The notes: a model not told the origin generated them from the letters alone. Shown: positions 54,010 to 62,434, numbered from the stretch's first letter. The stretch: DNA of 64,000 bases from Paraburkholderia aspalathi (GCF_900116445.1 NZ_FPBH01000033.1:1-64000), one strand, 5' to 3'. A program made the numbers and translations.

Positions 54010-54417
54010 ATGAACTACAGGATTTCAACCGAACCGGGCGCGAAGCTGCGCATCGACAAATGGCTTTGGGCGGCGCGCTTCTTCAAGACGCGCTCGCTCG
54101 CGGCGGATGCCGTCGAAAAAGCGCACGTGCGAATCGGCGGTGCGAGTGTCAAACCGGCCAAGGAAGTGCGCGTAGGCGACCTGGTCGAGATCGAAATCGA
54201 GCGGATTGTCTGGCAGGTGGAAGTGCTGGGCGTGTGCGACGTGCGCGGCCCGGCCAGCGTCGCGCAGACGCTCTATGCGGAAACGGAAGAGAGCAAGGTG
54301 AAGCGACAGGTCGAGCAGGAGCGGCGCAAGACATACCGCGAACCGGCCGCCGCTTTGCACGGCAGACCGACAAAGCGCGACCGGCGCACTATCGACAAAC
54401 TTTCAGGTGGGGATTGA
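54010..54417 (+). CDS. hslR: S4-domain RNA-binding heat-shock protein HslR
   Basis: The 135-residue protein starts with an S4 domain (LRIDKWLWAARFFKTRSLAADAVEKAHVRIGG), with the conserved region between residues 14 and 45. A basic C-terminal tail (RPTKRDRRTIDKLSGGD) completes it. HslR (Hsp15) binds stalled 50S subunits still carrying peptidyl-tRNA and recycles them. The length agrees with E. coli (133). ATG 54010 lies nine bases after the hemH stop, with AGCAGG upstream. Its 3' end overlaps a small gene on the opposite strand. Confidence 0.93.
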   Translation: MNYRISTEPGAKLRIDKWLWAARFFKTRSLAADAVEKAHVRIGGASVKPAKEVRVGDLVEIEIERIVWQVEVLGVCDVRGPASVAQTLYAETEESKVKRQVEQERRKTYREPAAALHGRPTKRDRRTIDKLSGGD

Positions 54418-54550
54418 ACAATTGTTCCATCGTCGCGTGCACACCGCCGTACTCGGTGGTGTGATCGTTGACGGCCCCGGACATGCAGATGGTCGTGGTG
54501 CCCGCGATCAGTACCAATGCGACCACCGATATTGCAAAGGTCAGTTTCAC
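54389..54550 (-). CDS. small predicted secreted protein, GTG start
   Basis: A 53-codon ORF starts at GTG 54550, with a strong Shine-Dalgarno (AAGGGGAG) four bases before it. The protein begins MKLTFAISVVALVLIAGTTT, a clear signal peptide or membrane anchor, and has two cysteines (ICMSG and the final KVCR). The remainder (AVNDHTTEYGGVHATMEQLF) is polar. I do not recognise a family. It overlaps the end of hslR by 29 bases in the opposite direction. Both the signal-peptide shape and the Shine-Dalgarno support it being real. Confidence 0.6.
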   Translation of the reverse strand: MKLTFAISVVALVLIAGTTTICMSGAVNDHTTEYGGVHATMEQLFNPHLKVCR

Positions 54551-54777
54551 GGTACTCCCCTTGGGAAGATTCAGATGGAAACAGGCGAATCAGGTGGAAT
54601 TGAAAATTATCGGTAAGGCTTACGTTAGATTAGGGTTAACGTGTCTTTTCCGACGCTTTAATGGAGCATAGGCCACTTGTTGAGCGCACTCAATCTCAAT
54701 CTGATTGCGACGCAATAATGGTTGTAACCGGGCATTTCTGCCGCACGTCCGCGGTGTGAAAAGTTCCGGGAGAGGCG
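54551..54777. other. AT-rich intergenic region between the small gene and grpE promoter
   Basis: This stretch has lower G+C than the surrounding genes, with several TTAG/TTAA-rich patches (54596-54665). It must contain the promoter of the small minus-strand gene. No coding region or RNA family is evident. The grpE heat-shock promoter begins immediately after it. Confidence 0.5.
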
Positions 54778-54806
54778 CTTGAATTGGGTCTTTCCGGCCC
54801 CATCTG
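54778..54806 (+). promoter_or_regulatory. sigma32-type heat-shock promoter of grpE
   Basis: CTTGAA (54778-54783) and CCCCAT (54798-54803) are 14 bases apart, closely matching the sigma32 consensus CTTGAAA-N12-14-CCCCATNT. It lies about 120 bases upstream of the grpE start codon, leaving a leader of about 110 bases. Confidence 0.85.
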
Positions 54807-54927
54807 GCGTTTCGATACGCGTTAACGTAGTAAGTTGTCTGTCGCAATTTTGCAACGCACAAATTGCGGCAGTTTTTGACGCGTTGCCGCCACCGATAGC
54901 TTTAACTTTTAAACGACTTTCAGCGAC

Positions 54928-55512
54928 ATGGAAAACACGCAAGAGAACCCGACGAGCCAGAATCCCACGCCCGCCGACGAAACCGCGCGCCAGGCCGCCG
55001 AGGCTGCGGCACCCCAGCAGGACGCGGCTGCAAACGCAGCGCCTGAAGCGCCGGCAACCGGCGCGGAAGCCGCATTGGCCGAGGCAGAAGCGAAGCTTGC
55101 CGAGATGCAGGAGAGCTTCCTGCGGGCGAAGGCGGAGACTGAGAACGTGCGCCGCCGCGCCCAGGAAGATGTCGCCAAGGCCCACAAGTTCGCGATCGAA
55201 AGCTTCGCTGAGCATTTGCTGCCGGTGGTCGACAGCCTCGAAGCAGCGGTTGCCCACTCGTCCGACGACCTGCAGAAGGTTCGCGAAGGCGTCGAGCTCA
55301 CGCTGCGCCAGCTCTCCGGCGCGCTGGAGAAGGGCCGCGTCGTCGCCCTGAACCCGGTTGGCGAGAAATTCGACCCGCACCGTCACCAGGCTATTTCGAT
55401 GGTGCCGGCCGACCAGGAGCCGAACACCGTCGTTGCTGTGCTGCAAAAAGGCTTCGTGATCGCCGACCGCGTGCTGCGTCCGGCCCTCGTGACTGTCGCG
55501 GCGCCGAAGTAA
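54928..55512 (+). CDS. grpE: nucleotide exchange factor GrpE
   Basis: The 194-residue protein has an Ala/Glu/Gln-rich N-terminal tail (about 1-45), a long dimerising helix (about 46-110, AEAEAKLAEMQESFLRAKAE within it) and a C-terminal beta wing with GEKFDPHRHQAISMVP and VLQKGFVIADRVLRPALV. It releases ADP from DnaK. A sigma32-like promoter is upstream. The grpE stop is in the same frame as the short ORF that follows. Confidence 0.96.
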   Translation: MENTQENPTSQNPTPADETARQAAEAAAPQQDAAANAAPEAPATGAEAALAEAEAKLAEMQESFLRAKAETENVRRRAQEDVAKAHKFAIESFAEHLLPVVDSLEAAVAHSSDDLQKVREGVELTLRQLSGALEKGRVVALNPVGEKFDPHRHQAISMVPADQEPNTVVAVLQKGFVIADRVLRPALVTVAAPK

Positions 55513-55581
55513 TCAGCCCAAGCTGCGGCACGGGCCGCAGCAGAAGCCGTTTATCAGCCGGTCGGCCTGACAGGCGCCGTC

Positions 55582-55800
55582 ATGGCCAACATTCCCGTCG
55601 ACGCCACTGCGGTCATGCTTCACAGCGTGCCCACATGGCTCTTCTTTTATCGAGGCAAGCGGCTCGGCCGGGCAGCCGGCTGGCGCAGTCTCGGGCAGTT
55701 CGAGGCGGCGGTTGTGGTCGCGCGGGAAACGATCCGTGCGGCCAATGTGGTCGGCAGCACGGCAAATGGTGAAAAAAGCGGCAAAAGTTCGACCGATTGA
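55582..55800 (+). pseudogene. thioredoxin-fold C-terminal fragment between grpE and dnaK
   Basis: The 72-codon ORF includes SVPTWLFFYRGKRLGRAAGW, which matches the cis-proline strand and following hairpin of thioredoxin (as in 'vPTlllFknGk'). The CxxC half is missing. The frame is open back to the grpE stop (55510-55512), adding only an Ala-rich stretch. Thioredoxin-like genes at this position are known in related genomes, as far as I recall, so this is probably a decayed or N-terminally lost copy. It could also be expressed as a short protein. A good Shine-Dalgarno is lacking. Confidence 0.45.
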
Positions 55801-55813
55801 AAAAAATTAAAGA

Positions 55814-55857
55814 CCGCATCGTAAAAGAGGTCTTGAAAACGATGCGGACGCACTTAT
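55814..55857 (+). promoter_or_regulatory. candidate dnaK promoter within an inverted repeat
   Basis: CTTGAAA (55832-55838) is a perfect sigma32 -35 element. At the right distance (12 bases) stands CACTTATG, a poor match to CCCCATNT. The element sits in the loop of a 9-bp inverted repeat, CCGCATCGT (55814-55822) and ACGATGCGG (55839-55847). dnaK starts about 100 bases downstream. The promoter call is tentative; the repeat itself is certain. Confidence 0.4.
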
Positions 55858-55953
55858 GTTGAGTGCAGGTAGGAATTCAGAGCGGATCGCCGTACCGCCA
55901 GATGGGCAAAAACGGCGATTCCCGCAGCGATCAAAGTCAGGAGATTAGTAAAA

Positions 55954-57909
55954 ATGGGCAAAATCATCGGCATCGACCTCGGCACGACCAACTCGTGCGT
56001 GGCGATCATGGAAGGCAATTCGGTCAAGGTGATCGAGAACTCGGAAGGCGCGCGCACCACGCCGTCGATCATCGCTTACATGGAAGACGGCGAAATTCTC
56101 GTCGGCGCGCCTGCGAAGCGTCAGTCGGTCACGAACCCGAAGAACACGCTGTACGCGGTTAAGCGCCTGATCGGCCGCCGCTTCGAAGAAAAGGAAGTGC
56201 AGAAAGACATCGCGCTGATGCCGTACAAGATCATGAAAGCCGATAACGGCGACGCATGGATCGAAGTGCGCGACCAGAAGCTCGCACCGCCGCAAATCTC
56301 GGCGGAAACGCTGCGCAAGATGAAGAAGACCGCTGAAGATTACCTCGGCGAGCCGGTCACCGAAGCTGTGATTACGGTTCCCGCGTACTTCAACGACAGC
56401 CAGCGTCAGGCTACCAAAGACGCAGGCCGCATCGCCGGTCTGGAAGTGAAGCGGATCATCAACGAACCGACCGCAGCTGCGCTGGCATTCGGTCTGGACA
56501 AGGCCGAAAAGGGCGACCGCAAGATCGCGGTGTATGACCTGGGCGGCGGTACGTTCGACGTGTCGATCATCGAAATCGCTGACGTTGACGGCGAAATGCA
56601 GTTCGAAGTGCTGTCCACGAACGGCGATACGTTCCTCGGCGGTGAAGACTTCGACCAACGCATCATCGATTACATCATCGGCGAGTTCAAGAAGGAACAA
56701 GGCGTCGACCTGTCGAAAGACGTGCTCGCGCTGCAACGCCTGAAGGAATCGGCTGAAAAGGCGAAGATCGAACTGTCGTCGAGCCAGCAAACGGAAATCA
56801 ACCTGCCGTACATCACGGCAGACGCGTCGGGTCCGAAGCACTTGAACCTGAAAATCACGCGCGCCAAGCTGGAAGCACTGGTTGAAGAACTGATCGAACG
56901 CACGATCGAACCTTGCCGCATGGCCATCAAGGACGCAGGCGTGAAGGTCGGCGAAATCGACGACGTGATTCTGGTCGGCGGTATGACGCGCATGCCGAAG
57001 GTGCAGGAAAAGGTTAAGGAATTCTTCGGCAAGGACCCGCGCCGTGACGTGAACCCGGACGAAGCCGTGGCCGTTGGCGCCGCGATTCAAGGCCAGGTTC
57101 TGTCGGGCGACCGCACGGACGTTCTGCTGCTCGACGTGACCCCGTTGTCGCTCGGCATCGAAACGCTCGGTGGCGTGATGACGAAGATGATCAACAAGAA
57201 CACCACGATCCCGACCAAGCACGCACAGGTCTACTCGACGGCTGACGACAATCAGGGCGCCGTGACGATCAAGGTGTTTCAGGGCGAGCGCGAAATGGCA
57301 GCGGGCAACAAGCTGCTGGGCGAGTTCAACCTTGAAGGCATTCCGCCGGCACCGCGCGGCACGCCGCAGATCGAAGTGAGCTTCGACATCGACGCGAACG
57401 GCATTCTGCACGTCGGCGCGAAAGACAAGGCGACCGGCAAGGAAAACCGCATCACGATCAAGGCGAACTCGGGTCTGTCCGAAGCCGAAATCGAGAAGAT
57501 GGTGAAGGACGCCGAAGCGAACGCGGAAGAAGATCACAAGCTGCGTGAGCTGGCCGATGCCCGCAACCAGGGCGACGCGCTGGTCCACAGCACGAAGAAG
57601 GCGCTCACCGAATACGGCGACAAGCTGGAAGCCTCTGAGAAGGAAGCGATCGAAACCGCGCTGAAGGACCTCGAAGAAACGCTGAAGAGCGGTTCGAGCG
57701 ACAAGGCCGCGATCGAAGCCAAGATCGAAGTGGTGGCCACCGCCTCGCAGAAGATGGGCGAAAAGATGTACGCCGACATGCAGGCTGCGCAAGGTGCCGA
57801 AGCTGCGGCAGCGGGCGCGGCAGGTGCGGGCGCATCGGCAGGTGGCGCGAGCCACCAGCAGCAGGACGACGTGGTCGACGCCGAGTTCAAGGAAGTGAAG
57901 AAAGACTAA
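55954..57909 (+). CDS. dnaK: chaperone DnaK (Hsp70)
   Basis: The 651-residue chaperone has the ATPase domain (IIGIDLGTTNSCVAIMEG, VYDLGGGTFDVSIIEIADV, VGGMTRMPKVQEKVKEFFG), the linker DVLLLDVTPLSLGIET, the substrate-binding domain and a helical lid. It ends with the Gly/Ala-rich tail and DDVVDAEFKEVKKD, the usual DnaK C-terminus. It works with GrpE and DnaJ in this cluster. AGGAG lies about 12 bases before ATG 55954. A hairpin follows the gene. Confidence 0.98.
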   Translation: MGKIIGIDLGTTNSCVAIMEGNSVKVIENSEGARTTPSIIAYMEDGEILVGAPAKRQSVTNPKNTLYAVKRLIGRRFEEKEVQKDIALMPYKIMKADNGDAWIEVRDQKLAPPQISAETLRKMKKTAEDYLGEPVTEAVITVPAYFNDSQRQATKDAGRIAGLEVKRIINEPTAAALAFGLDKAEKGDRKIAVYDLGGGTFDVSIIEIADVDGEMQFEVLSTNGDTFLGGEDFDQRIIDYIIGEFKKEQGVDLSKDVLALQRLKESAEKAKIELSSSQQTEINLPYITADASGPKHLNLKITRAKLEALVEELIERTIEPCRMAIKDAGVKVGEIDDVILVGGMTRMPKVQEKVKEFFGKDPRRDVNPDEAVAVGAAIQGQVLSGDRTDVLLLDVTPLSLGIETLGGVMTKMINKNTTIPTKHAQVYSTADDNQGAVTIKVFQGEREMAAGNKLLGEFNLEGIPPAPRGTPQIEVSFDIDANGILHVGAKDKATGKENRITIKANSGLSEAEIEKMVKDAEANAEEDHKLRELADARNQGDALVHSTKKALTEYGDKLEASEKEAIETALKDLEETLKSGSSDKAAIEAKIEVVATASQKMGEKMYADMQAAQGAEAAAAGAAGAGASAGGASHQQQDDVVDAEFKEVKKD

Positions 57910-57934
57910 AGCCGGGTCGCAATCTGACCGTAAA

Positions 57935-57958
57935 GCCGCACACAGCGATGTGTGCGGC
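57935..57958 (+). repeat. hairpin in the dnaK-dnaJ gap
   Basis: GCCGCACAC (57935-57943) and GTGTGCGGC (57950-57958) form a perfect 9-bp stem with a six-base loop, 25 bases after dnaK. There is no T run. It may protect the dnaK message or partly limit transcription into dnaJ. The rest of the 266-base gap shows no gene. Confidence 0.65.
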
Positions 57959-58175
57959 CTGGCTGCAAAACGGTTTGCTCCCGTCCGGGTGCATGAACCT
58001 GCAAAGCGGTTATCGCGCCTGGTGAGCCTTTTTGGGCTCTCCGGGCACATTTGTTTTATGGAGGGCGTTGTTTAAGCCGCGTAAAAACGGCGTGAGCAGC
58101 GGCCGGACGAGTCGCAAGACTCCAGCATTCAAGAGGAGCCACCGCGTCGCATTGCGCGAGTGGCGTTGAACCGAT

Positions 58176-59318
58176 ATGGCGAAACGGGATTACTACGAGG
58201 TTCTGGGCGTCGCAAAGAACGCGAGCGACGACGAAATCAAGAAGGCTTATCGCAAGCTTGCGATGAAGCACCACCCCGACCGCAATCCCGGCAACAAGGA
58301 TGCGGAAGAGCATTTCAAAGAGGTGAAGGAAGCCTATGAAATGCTGTCGGACTCGCAAAAGCGTGCCGCGTACGATCAGTACGGCCACGCGGGCGTCGAC
58401 CCGAATATGGGCGGCGCGGGTGCGCAAGGCTTCGGCGGTTTTGCCGATGCATTTGGCGATATTTTCGGCGACATCTTCGGCCAGGCGGCCGGCGGTGCCG
58501 CACGCGGCGGTGGCGGCCGCGCAGGCCCGCAGGTGTATCGCGGCGCCGATCTGCGCTACAGCATGGAAATCACGCTGGAACAGGCCGCGCACGGCTACGA
58601 CACGCAAATTCGCGTGCCGAGCTGGGTGTCGTGTGAGATCTGTCACGGCTCGGGCGCGAAGCCCGGCACCAAGCCGGAGACCTGCCCGACCTGTAGCGGT
58701 TCGGGTTCGGTTCGGATGTCACAGGGCTTCTTCAGCATCCAGCAGACCTGCCCGAAGTGCCACGGCACCGGCACCTATATCCCTGAGCCGTGCGGCCATT
58801 GCCACGGCGCGGGCAAGGTGAAGGAAACCAAGACGCTGGAAGTGAAGATCCCGGCAGGTATCGACGACGGCATGCGAATCCGCTCGGCCGGCAACGGTGA
58901 GCCGGGCATCAACGGCGGTCCGTCGGGCGATCTGTACGTCGAGATTCACATCAAGCAGCACTCGGTGTTCGAACGCGACGGCGACGACCTGCATTGCCAG
59001 ATGCCGATTCCGTTTACCACGGCGGCGCTTGGCGGCGAAATCGAAGTGCCGACCCTCGCGGGCCGCGCGAGCTTCACGGTGCCGGAAGGCACGCAGTCGG
59101 GCAAGACGTTCCGTCTGCGCGGTAAGGGGATCAAGGGGCTGCGTTCGAGTATTGCCGGCGATCTTTACGTGCACGTGCAAGTCGAAACGCCGGTCAAGCT
59201 CACCGAGCCGCAGCGCGAGTTGCTTCAGCAATTCGAGAAGGCACTCGTGGAAGGCGGCGCGCGGCATAGCCCGCAGAGCAAGAGCTGGTTCGATCGGGTG
59301 AAGAGCTTCTTCGATTAA
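58176..59318 (+). CDS. dnaJ: chaperone DnaJ (Hsp40)
   Basis: The 380-residue co-chaperone has an N-terminal J domain with the HPD tripeptide (MKHHPDRNPG), a Gly/Phe-rich linker (GGAGAQGFGGFADAFGDIF) and four zinc-binding CxxCxGxG repeats (CEICHGSG, CPTCSGSG, CPKCHGTG, CGHCHGAG, roughly 150-215). A C-terminal substrate-binding region follows. It stimulates the DnaK ATPase. The length matches type I DnaJ. pabB follows by about 25 bases. Confidence 0.98.
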   Translation: MAKRDYYEVLGVAKNASDDEIKKAYRKLAMKHHPDRNPGNKDAEEHFKEVKEAYEMLSDSQKRAAYDQYGHAGVDPNMGGAGAQGFGGFADAFGDIFGDIFGQAAGGAARGGGGRAGPQVYRGADLRYSMEITLEQAAHGYDTQIRVPSWVSCEICHGSGAKPGTKPETCPTCSGSGSVRMSQGFFSIQQTCPKCHGTGTYIPEPCGHCHGAGKVKETKTLEVKIPAGIDDGMRIRSAGNGEPGINGGPSGDLYVEIHIKQHSVFERDGDDLHCQMPIPFTTAALGGEIEVPTLAGRASFTVPEGTQSGKTFRLRGKGIKGLRSSIAGDLYVHVQVETPVKLTEPQRELLQQFEKALVEGGARHSPQSKSWFDRVKSFFD

Positions 59319-59342
59319 TAGCGGTTTGATGTGGCGGTAAGC

Positions 59343-61223
59343 ATGACGGCAGATGAGCGCGACGCAGTGTTCGCGTTGCTCGACGACTGCGACGCGACGG
59401 CGGCGCGCCGTTCGAGTCGTCTGTACACGGGTTTTGTGCATGAACGGGTTTGTGCGGACGCCGCGCAACTCGAAAATGTGTGCGAGACTGTGGCCGCGGA
59501 CACACGGTGTGGTTTGCATGCTGTCGTGCTCGCCGACTATGAGTTTGGCCGGCATCTTCTGGACGGCGGCCTTTCTCACCAGGCATTGAAAGAAACGCAG
59601 CGTGGCCATGCCACGCTGCGTTTTTTATTGTTCGAACGTTGCGAGAAGCTGTCACGCGACGACGTCGACGCGTGGCTCATGGCGCGCGACGGTGGAGCCG
59701 CTGAGGCGTCGGTGGCGGGCACCGCAAACGTGCGTGCGAGCGTCGATCCAAAGCAATTTAACGAAGCGATCGACGCGATCCATGCCGCCCTGCGCGCGGG
59801 CGATTCCTATCAGGTCAACTACACGTATCGGCTTGGTTTCGACGTATTCGGCTCGCCGACCGCGCTTTATCGGCGGCTGCGAGTGCGTCAACCGGTTCCG
59901 TACGGCGCGTTGATCGGGTTGCCGGGCGACGAGTGGGTGCTGTCGTGCTCGCCGGAGTTGTTCATCGAGAAGGAAGGCTCGTTGTTGCGCGCCCGTCCGA
60001 TGAAAGGCACGGCGCCACGCTCGGAAGATCCTGTCGTCGATCGTGGTGCCGCCGATTTCCTCGCGAACGACCCGAAGAATCGCGCTGAAAACGTGATGAT
60101 CGTCGACCTGTTGCGCAACGATCTGTCGCGCGTGGCGCAGACGGGTTCGGTTAGCGTGCCGGCGCTGTTTTCGGTCGAGCCGTATGCGTCGGTTTGGCAG
60201 ATGACGTCGACGGTGCATGCGACGTTGCGCGCCGGCACGTCTTTCGCCGAGATCATGCGTGCGCTGTTCCCATGCGGCTCGATCACCGGTGCGCCGAAGC
60301 ATCGCACGATGCAACTGATCGAGGAGTTGGAAAGCACGCCGCGTGGCCTCTACACTGGCGCGATCGGCTGGCTCGATGCCACTACAAGCGAAAACGCTTG
60401 CGGCAACTTTTGCCTATCCGTCGCGATCCGCACGTTGACCTTGACCCCGAGCGCACAACCGGGCGAACTGCAAGGCAAGATGGGGGTCGGCGCAGGCATC
60501 GTGCTCGACAGCGTCGCTGCCGACGAATATGCGGAGTGCCAATTGAAGGCCAGCTTTCTAACCGGCGCCGAGCCGGGTTTCGAGCTCTTCGAAACGATGT
60601 ATGCGACGCGGGAAGAAGGCGTGCGGCATCTGTCGCGTCATCTCGCGCGACTCTCGGCGAGCGCCGCGACGCTGGGTTTCAAGCTCGACGACGAAAACGA
60701 CATTCGCGCGCAAATCGCGGAGAAATGTGCGGCGTTGCCAATGCAAACTCCGCACCGTATGCGACTCGCGTTGAGCAAAGACGGCACGCTACAAATAACG
60801 ACGGTAGTGCTGACGCCGCTGGTCGACGCGACGGTCGGCGTGCTGCTCGGGCCGGATCACAATTTCCCCACGATGGACGCCAATGATCCGCTGCTGCGCC
60901 ACAAAACCACGCGCCGCGCCGCATACGATCGCGGCTGGCGTGAAGCCGAAGCGAAGGGTGCTTTCGACACGCTGTTCTTCAACGAGCGCGGTGAGTTGAC
61001 CGAAGGCGGCCGGTCGAACGTGTTTGTGAAGCTGGCGGGACGGTGGTGGACGCCGCCATTGGAGTCGGGCGTACTGCCCGGGATCATGCGAGGTGTGTTG
61101 CTGGAGGATCTCGGCCTTCGTGCTGCTGAACGCATGCTGACTCGAGTCGATGTGCAGAATGCTGAAGCGCTTCTGGTGTGCAACGCACTGCGAGGCGCGG
61201 TAAAGGCGCGCGTGCTGGGCTAA
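59343..61223 (+). CDS. pabB: fused aminodeoxychorismate synthase component I and 4-amino-4-deoxychorismate lyase
   Basis: The 626-residue protein joins a PabB domain (about 1-400) to a PabC-like class IV aminotransferase fold (about 410-626). PabB markers are ARPMKGTAPRSEDP, ENVMIVDLLRNDLSRVAQTGSV and PCGSITGAPKHRTMQLIEELE. PabC markers are GFELFETMYATREEGVRHL, the PLP-lysine region RHKTTRRAAYDRG, and NERGELTEGGRSNVFVK. Together they convert chorismate to 4-aminobenzoate for folate, using ammonia from PabA. ATG 59343 is chosen, with GTG 59331 as an alternative. A perfect intrinsic terminator lies inside the coding region at 59593-59626. Confidence 0.93.
   Translation: MTADERDAVFALLDDCDATAARRSSRLYTGFVHERVCADAAQLENVCETVAADTRCGLHAVVLADYEFGRHLLDGGLSHQALKETQRGHATLRFLLFERCEKLSRDDVDAWLMARDGGAAEASVAGTANVRASVDPKQFNEAIDAIHAALRAGDSYQVNYTYRLGFDVFGSPTALYRRLRVRQPVPYGALIGLPGDEWVLSCSPELFIEKEGSLLRARPMKGTAPRSEDPVVDRGAADFLANDPKNRAENVMIVDLLRNDLSRVAQTGSVSVPALFSVEPYASVWQMTSTVHATLRAGTSFAEIMRALFPCGSITGAPKHRTMQLIEELESTPRGLYTGAIGWLDATTSENACGNFCLSVAIRTLTLTPSAQPGELQGKMGVGAGIVLDSVAADEYAECQLKASFLTGAEPGFELFETMYATREEGVRHLSRHLARLSASAATLGFKLDDENDIRAQIAEKCAALPMQTPHRMRLALSKDGTLQITTVVLTPLVDATVGVLLGPDHNFPTMDANDPLLRHKTTRRAAYDRGWREAEAKGAFDTLFFNERGELTEGGRSNVFVKLAGRWWTPPLESGVLPGIMRGVLLEDLGLRAAERMLTRVDVQNAEALLVCNALRGAVKARVLG
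59593..59626 (+). terminator. intrinsic terminator structure inside pabB
   Basis: ACGCAGCGTGGC (59595-59606) and GCCACGCTGCGT (59610-59621) form a perfect 12-bp stem that can be extended by two A-U pairs. Five further T residues follow (59622-59626). It falls on pabB codons for TQRGHATLRF, about 250 bases after the start codon. When ribosomes follow the polymerase closely it should be masked. Confidence 0.7.
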
Positions 61224-61583
61224 GGCAGGGAGGGCTACTAAGAGCAGGGCTGAGGCTTAAAGCCAGTCGTGCCGCCGCCTTTGAACGCCACGAAACCCGC
61301 GCGCCAACTCAACTCTGGCGAACATGTAGCACGCGGATCACCCATCCAGACAGGCGTTCGCGCCAAGTCGATTCCCGCACATCATGCGGTGCGGTGGCGT
61401 GCTCGCGGATTCCCGCTACGTCGATCAGGCAAAAGGGGCTCATGGTCATCTCTCTTCGGCTCGCGGCAGCGCCGCGTTAATGGGTAGACGAAGATAGACG
61501 ACCACGTTTTCAGGCGATATCAGACGGGTCCCAAACAGGCGCAACCGCGCCCGATCAATGTAGTCCGCGAACGGACCGCATGT
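61224..61583. other. intergenic region between convergent pabB and panB
   Basis: No gene is firmly supported in these 360 bases. A 46-codon minus-strand ORF (61309-61449, starting MTMSPFCLIDVAGIREHA) has a moderate GAGAG upstream, but its product resembles nothing I know. I see no intrinsic terminator with a T run for either flanking gene. The region should hold the 3' ends of both transcripts. Confidence 0.45.
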
Positions 61584-62399
61584 TCAGAACGTATGCTCCG
61601 GCCCCGGAAACGAACCGTCCTTCACGGCACGCACATACGCTTCCACTGCAGCTTGAATATTCGGCTGGCCCTGCATGAAATCTTTCACAAAGCGTGGCCG
61701 CTTGCCTGGGAAAATTCCCAGCATGTCGTGCAGCACCAGCACCTGACCCGAGCAATCCAGACCCGCGCCGATGCCGATCGTCGGAATCCGCAATTGCTTG
61801 GTGACCTCACTGCCTAGCAGCGTGGGAATCGCCTCGATCACGATCAGTTGGGCGCCTGCATTCTGCACGGCAAGGGAATCGCGCAGAACCTGGCTCGCGC
61901 CGGCGTCGGTCTTGCCCTGCACCTTGAAGCCACCAAACGCATGCACCGATTGCGGCGTAAGGCCGACGTGCGCGCACACCGGAATCGACCGTTCGACCAG
62001 AAAGCGCACCGTCTCCGCGAGCCACTCACCGCCCTCGAGTTTCACCATCTGCGCGCCGGCGCGCATGAGCTCCACCGAGCTCCTGAAGGCGTCTTCCGGC
62101 GTGCCGTACGTGCCGAACGGCAGATCGGCGACCACCAGCGCCGAGGGCCGCGCCCGCGCGACGCTCGCCGTGTGATACGCGATTTCGCTGAGCGTGACCG
62201 GCAGCGTGGTCGTCTGGCCTTGCAGCACATTGCCGAGCGAGTCGCCGATCAACAGCACGTCGACGCCCGAGCGATCCAGCAGCGCGGCGAAGCTCGCGTC
62301 GTAACAGGTCAGCATGGCGATCTTTTCGCCGGCGTCGCGCATTGCCTGCAGTTTCGGCACGGTGATGGCGTTCCGGCTCGCTTCCTGCAAATAGGTCAT
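61584..62399 (-). CDS. panB: 3-methyl-2-oxobutanoate hydroxymethyltransferase
   Basis: The 271-residue enzyme adds a hydroxymethyl group from methylene-tetrahydrofolate to alpha-ketoisovalerate, the first step towards pantothenate. Landmarks are IAMLTCYDASFAALLDRSGVD with metal-binding aspartates, LIGDSLGNVLQGQTTTLPVTL, VKLEGGEWLAETV, CAHVGLTPQSVHAFGGFKVQG and IGIGAGLDCSGQVLVLHDMLG. It lies 35 bases after the deoxynucleoside kinase gene on the same strand. The pcnB-folK-dgk-panB order links folate and pantothenate genes in one unit. Confidence 0.96.
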   Translation of the reverse strand: MTYLQEASRNAITVPKLQAMRDAGEKIAMLTCYDASFAALLDRSGVDVLLIGDSLGNVLQGQTTTLPVTLSEIAYHTASVARARPSALVVADLPFGTYGTPEDAFRSSVELMRAGAQMVKLEGGEWLAETVRFLVERSIPVCAHVGLTPQSVHAFGGFKVQGKTDAGASQVLRDSLAVQNAGAQLIVIEAIPTLLGSEVTKQLRIPTIGIGAGLDCSGQVLVLHDMLGIFPGKRPRFVKDFMQGQPNIQAAVEAYVRAVKDGSFPGPEHTF

Positions 62400-62434
62400 G
62401 GGGAAATCCGTTGGAAAGAAGAGCGGCGCGTCGC

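Noticed and set aside
61309..61449. 46-codon minus-strand ORF between pabB and panB
   Set aside because: Only a moderate ribosome-binding site and no family resemblance; short open frames are common by chance at this G+C.
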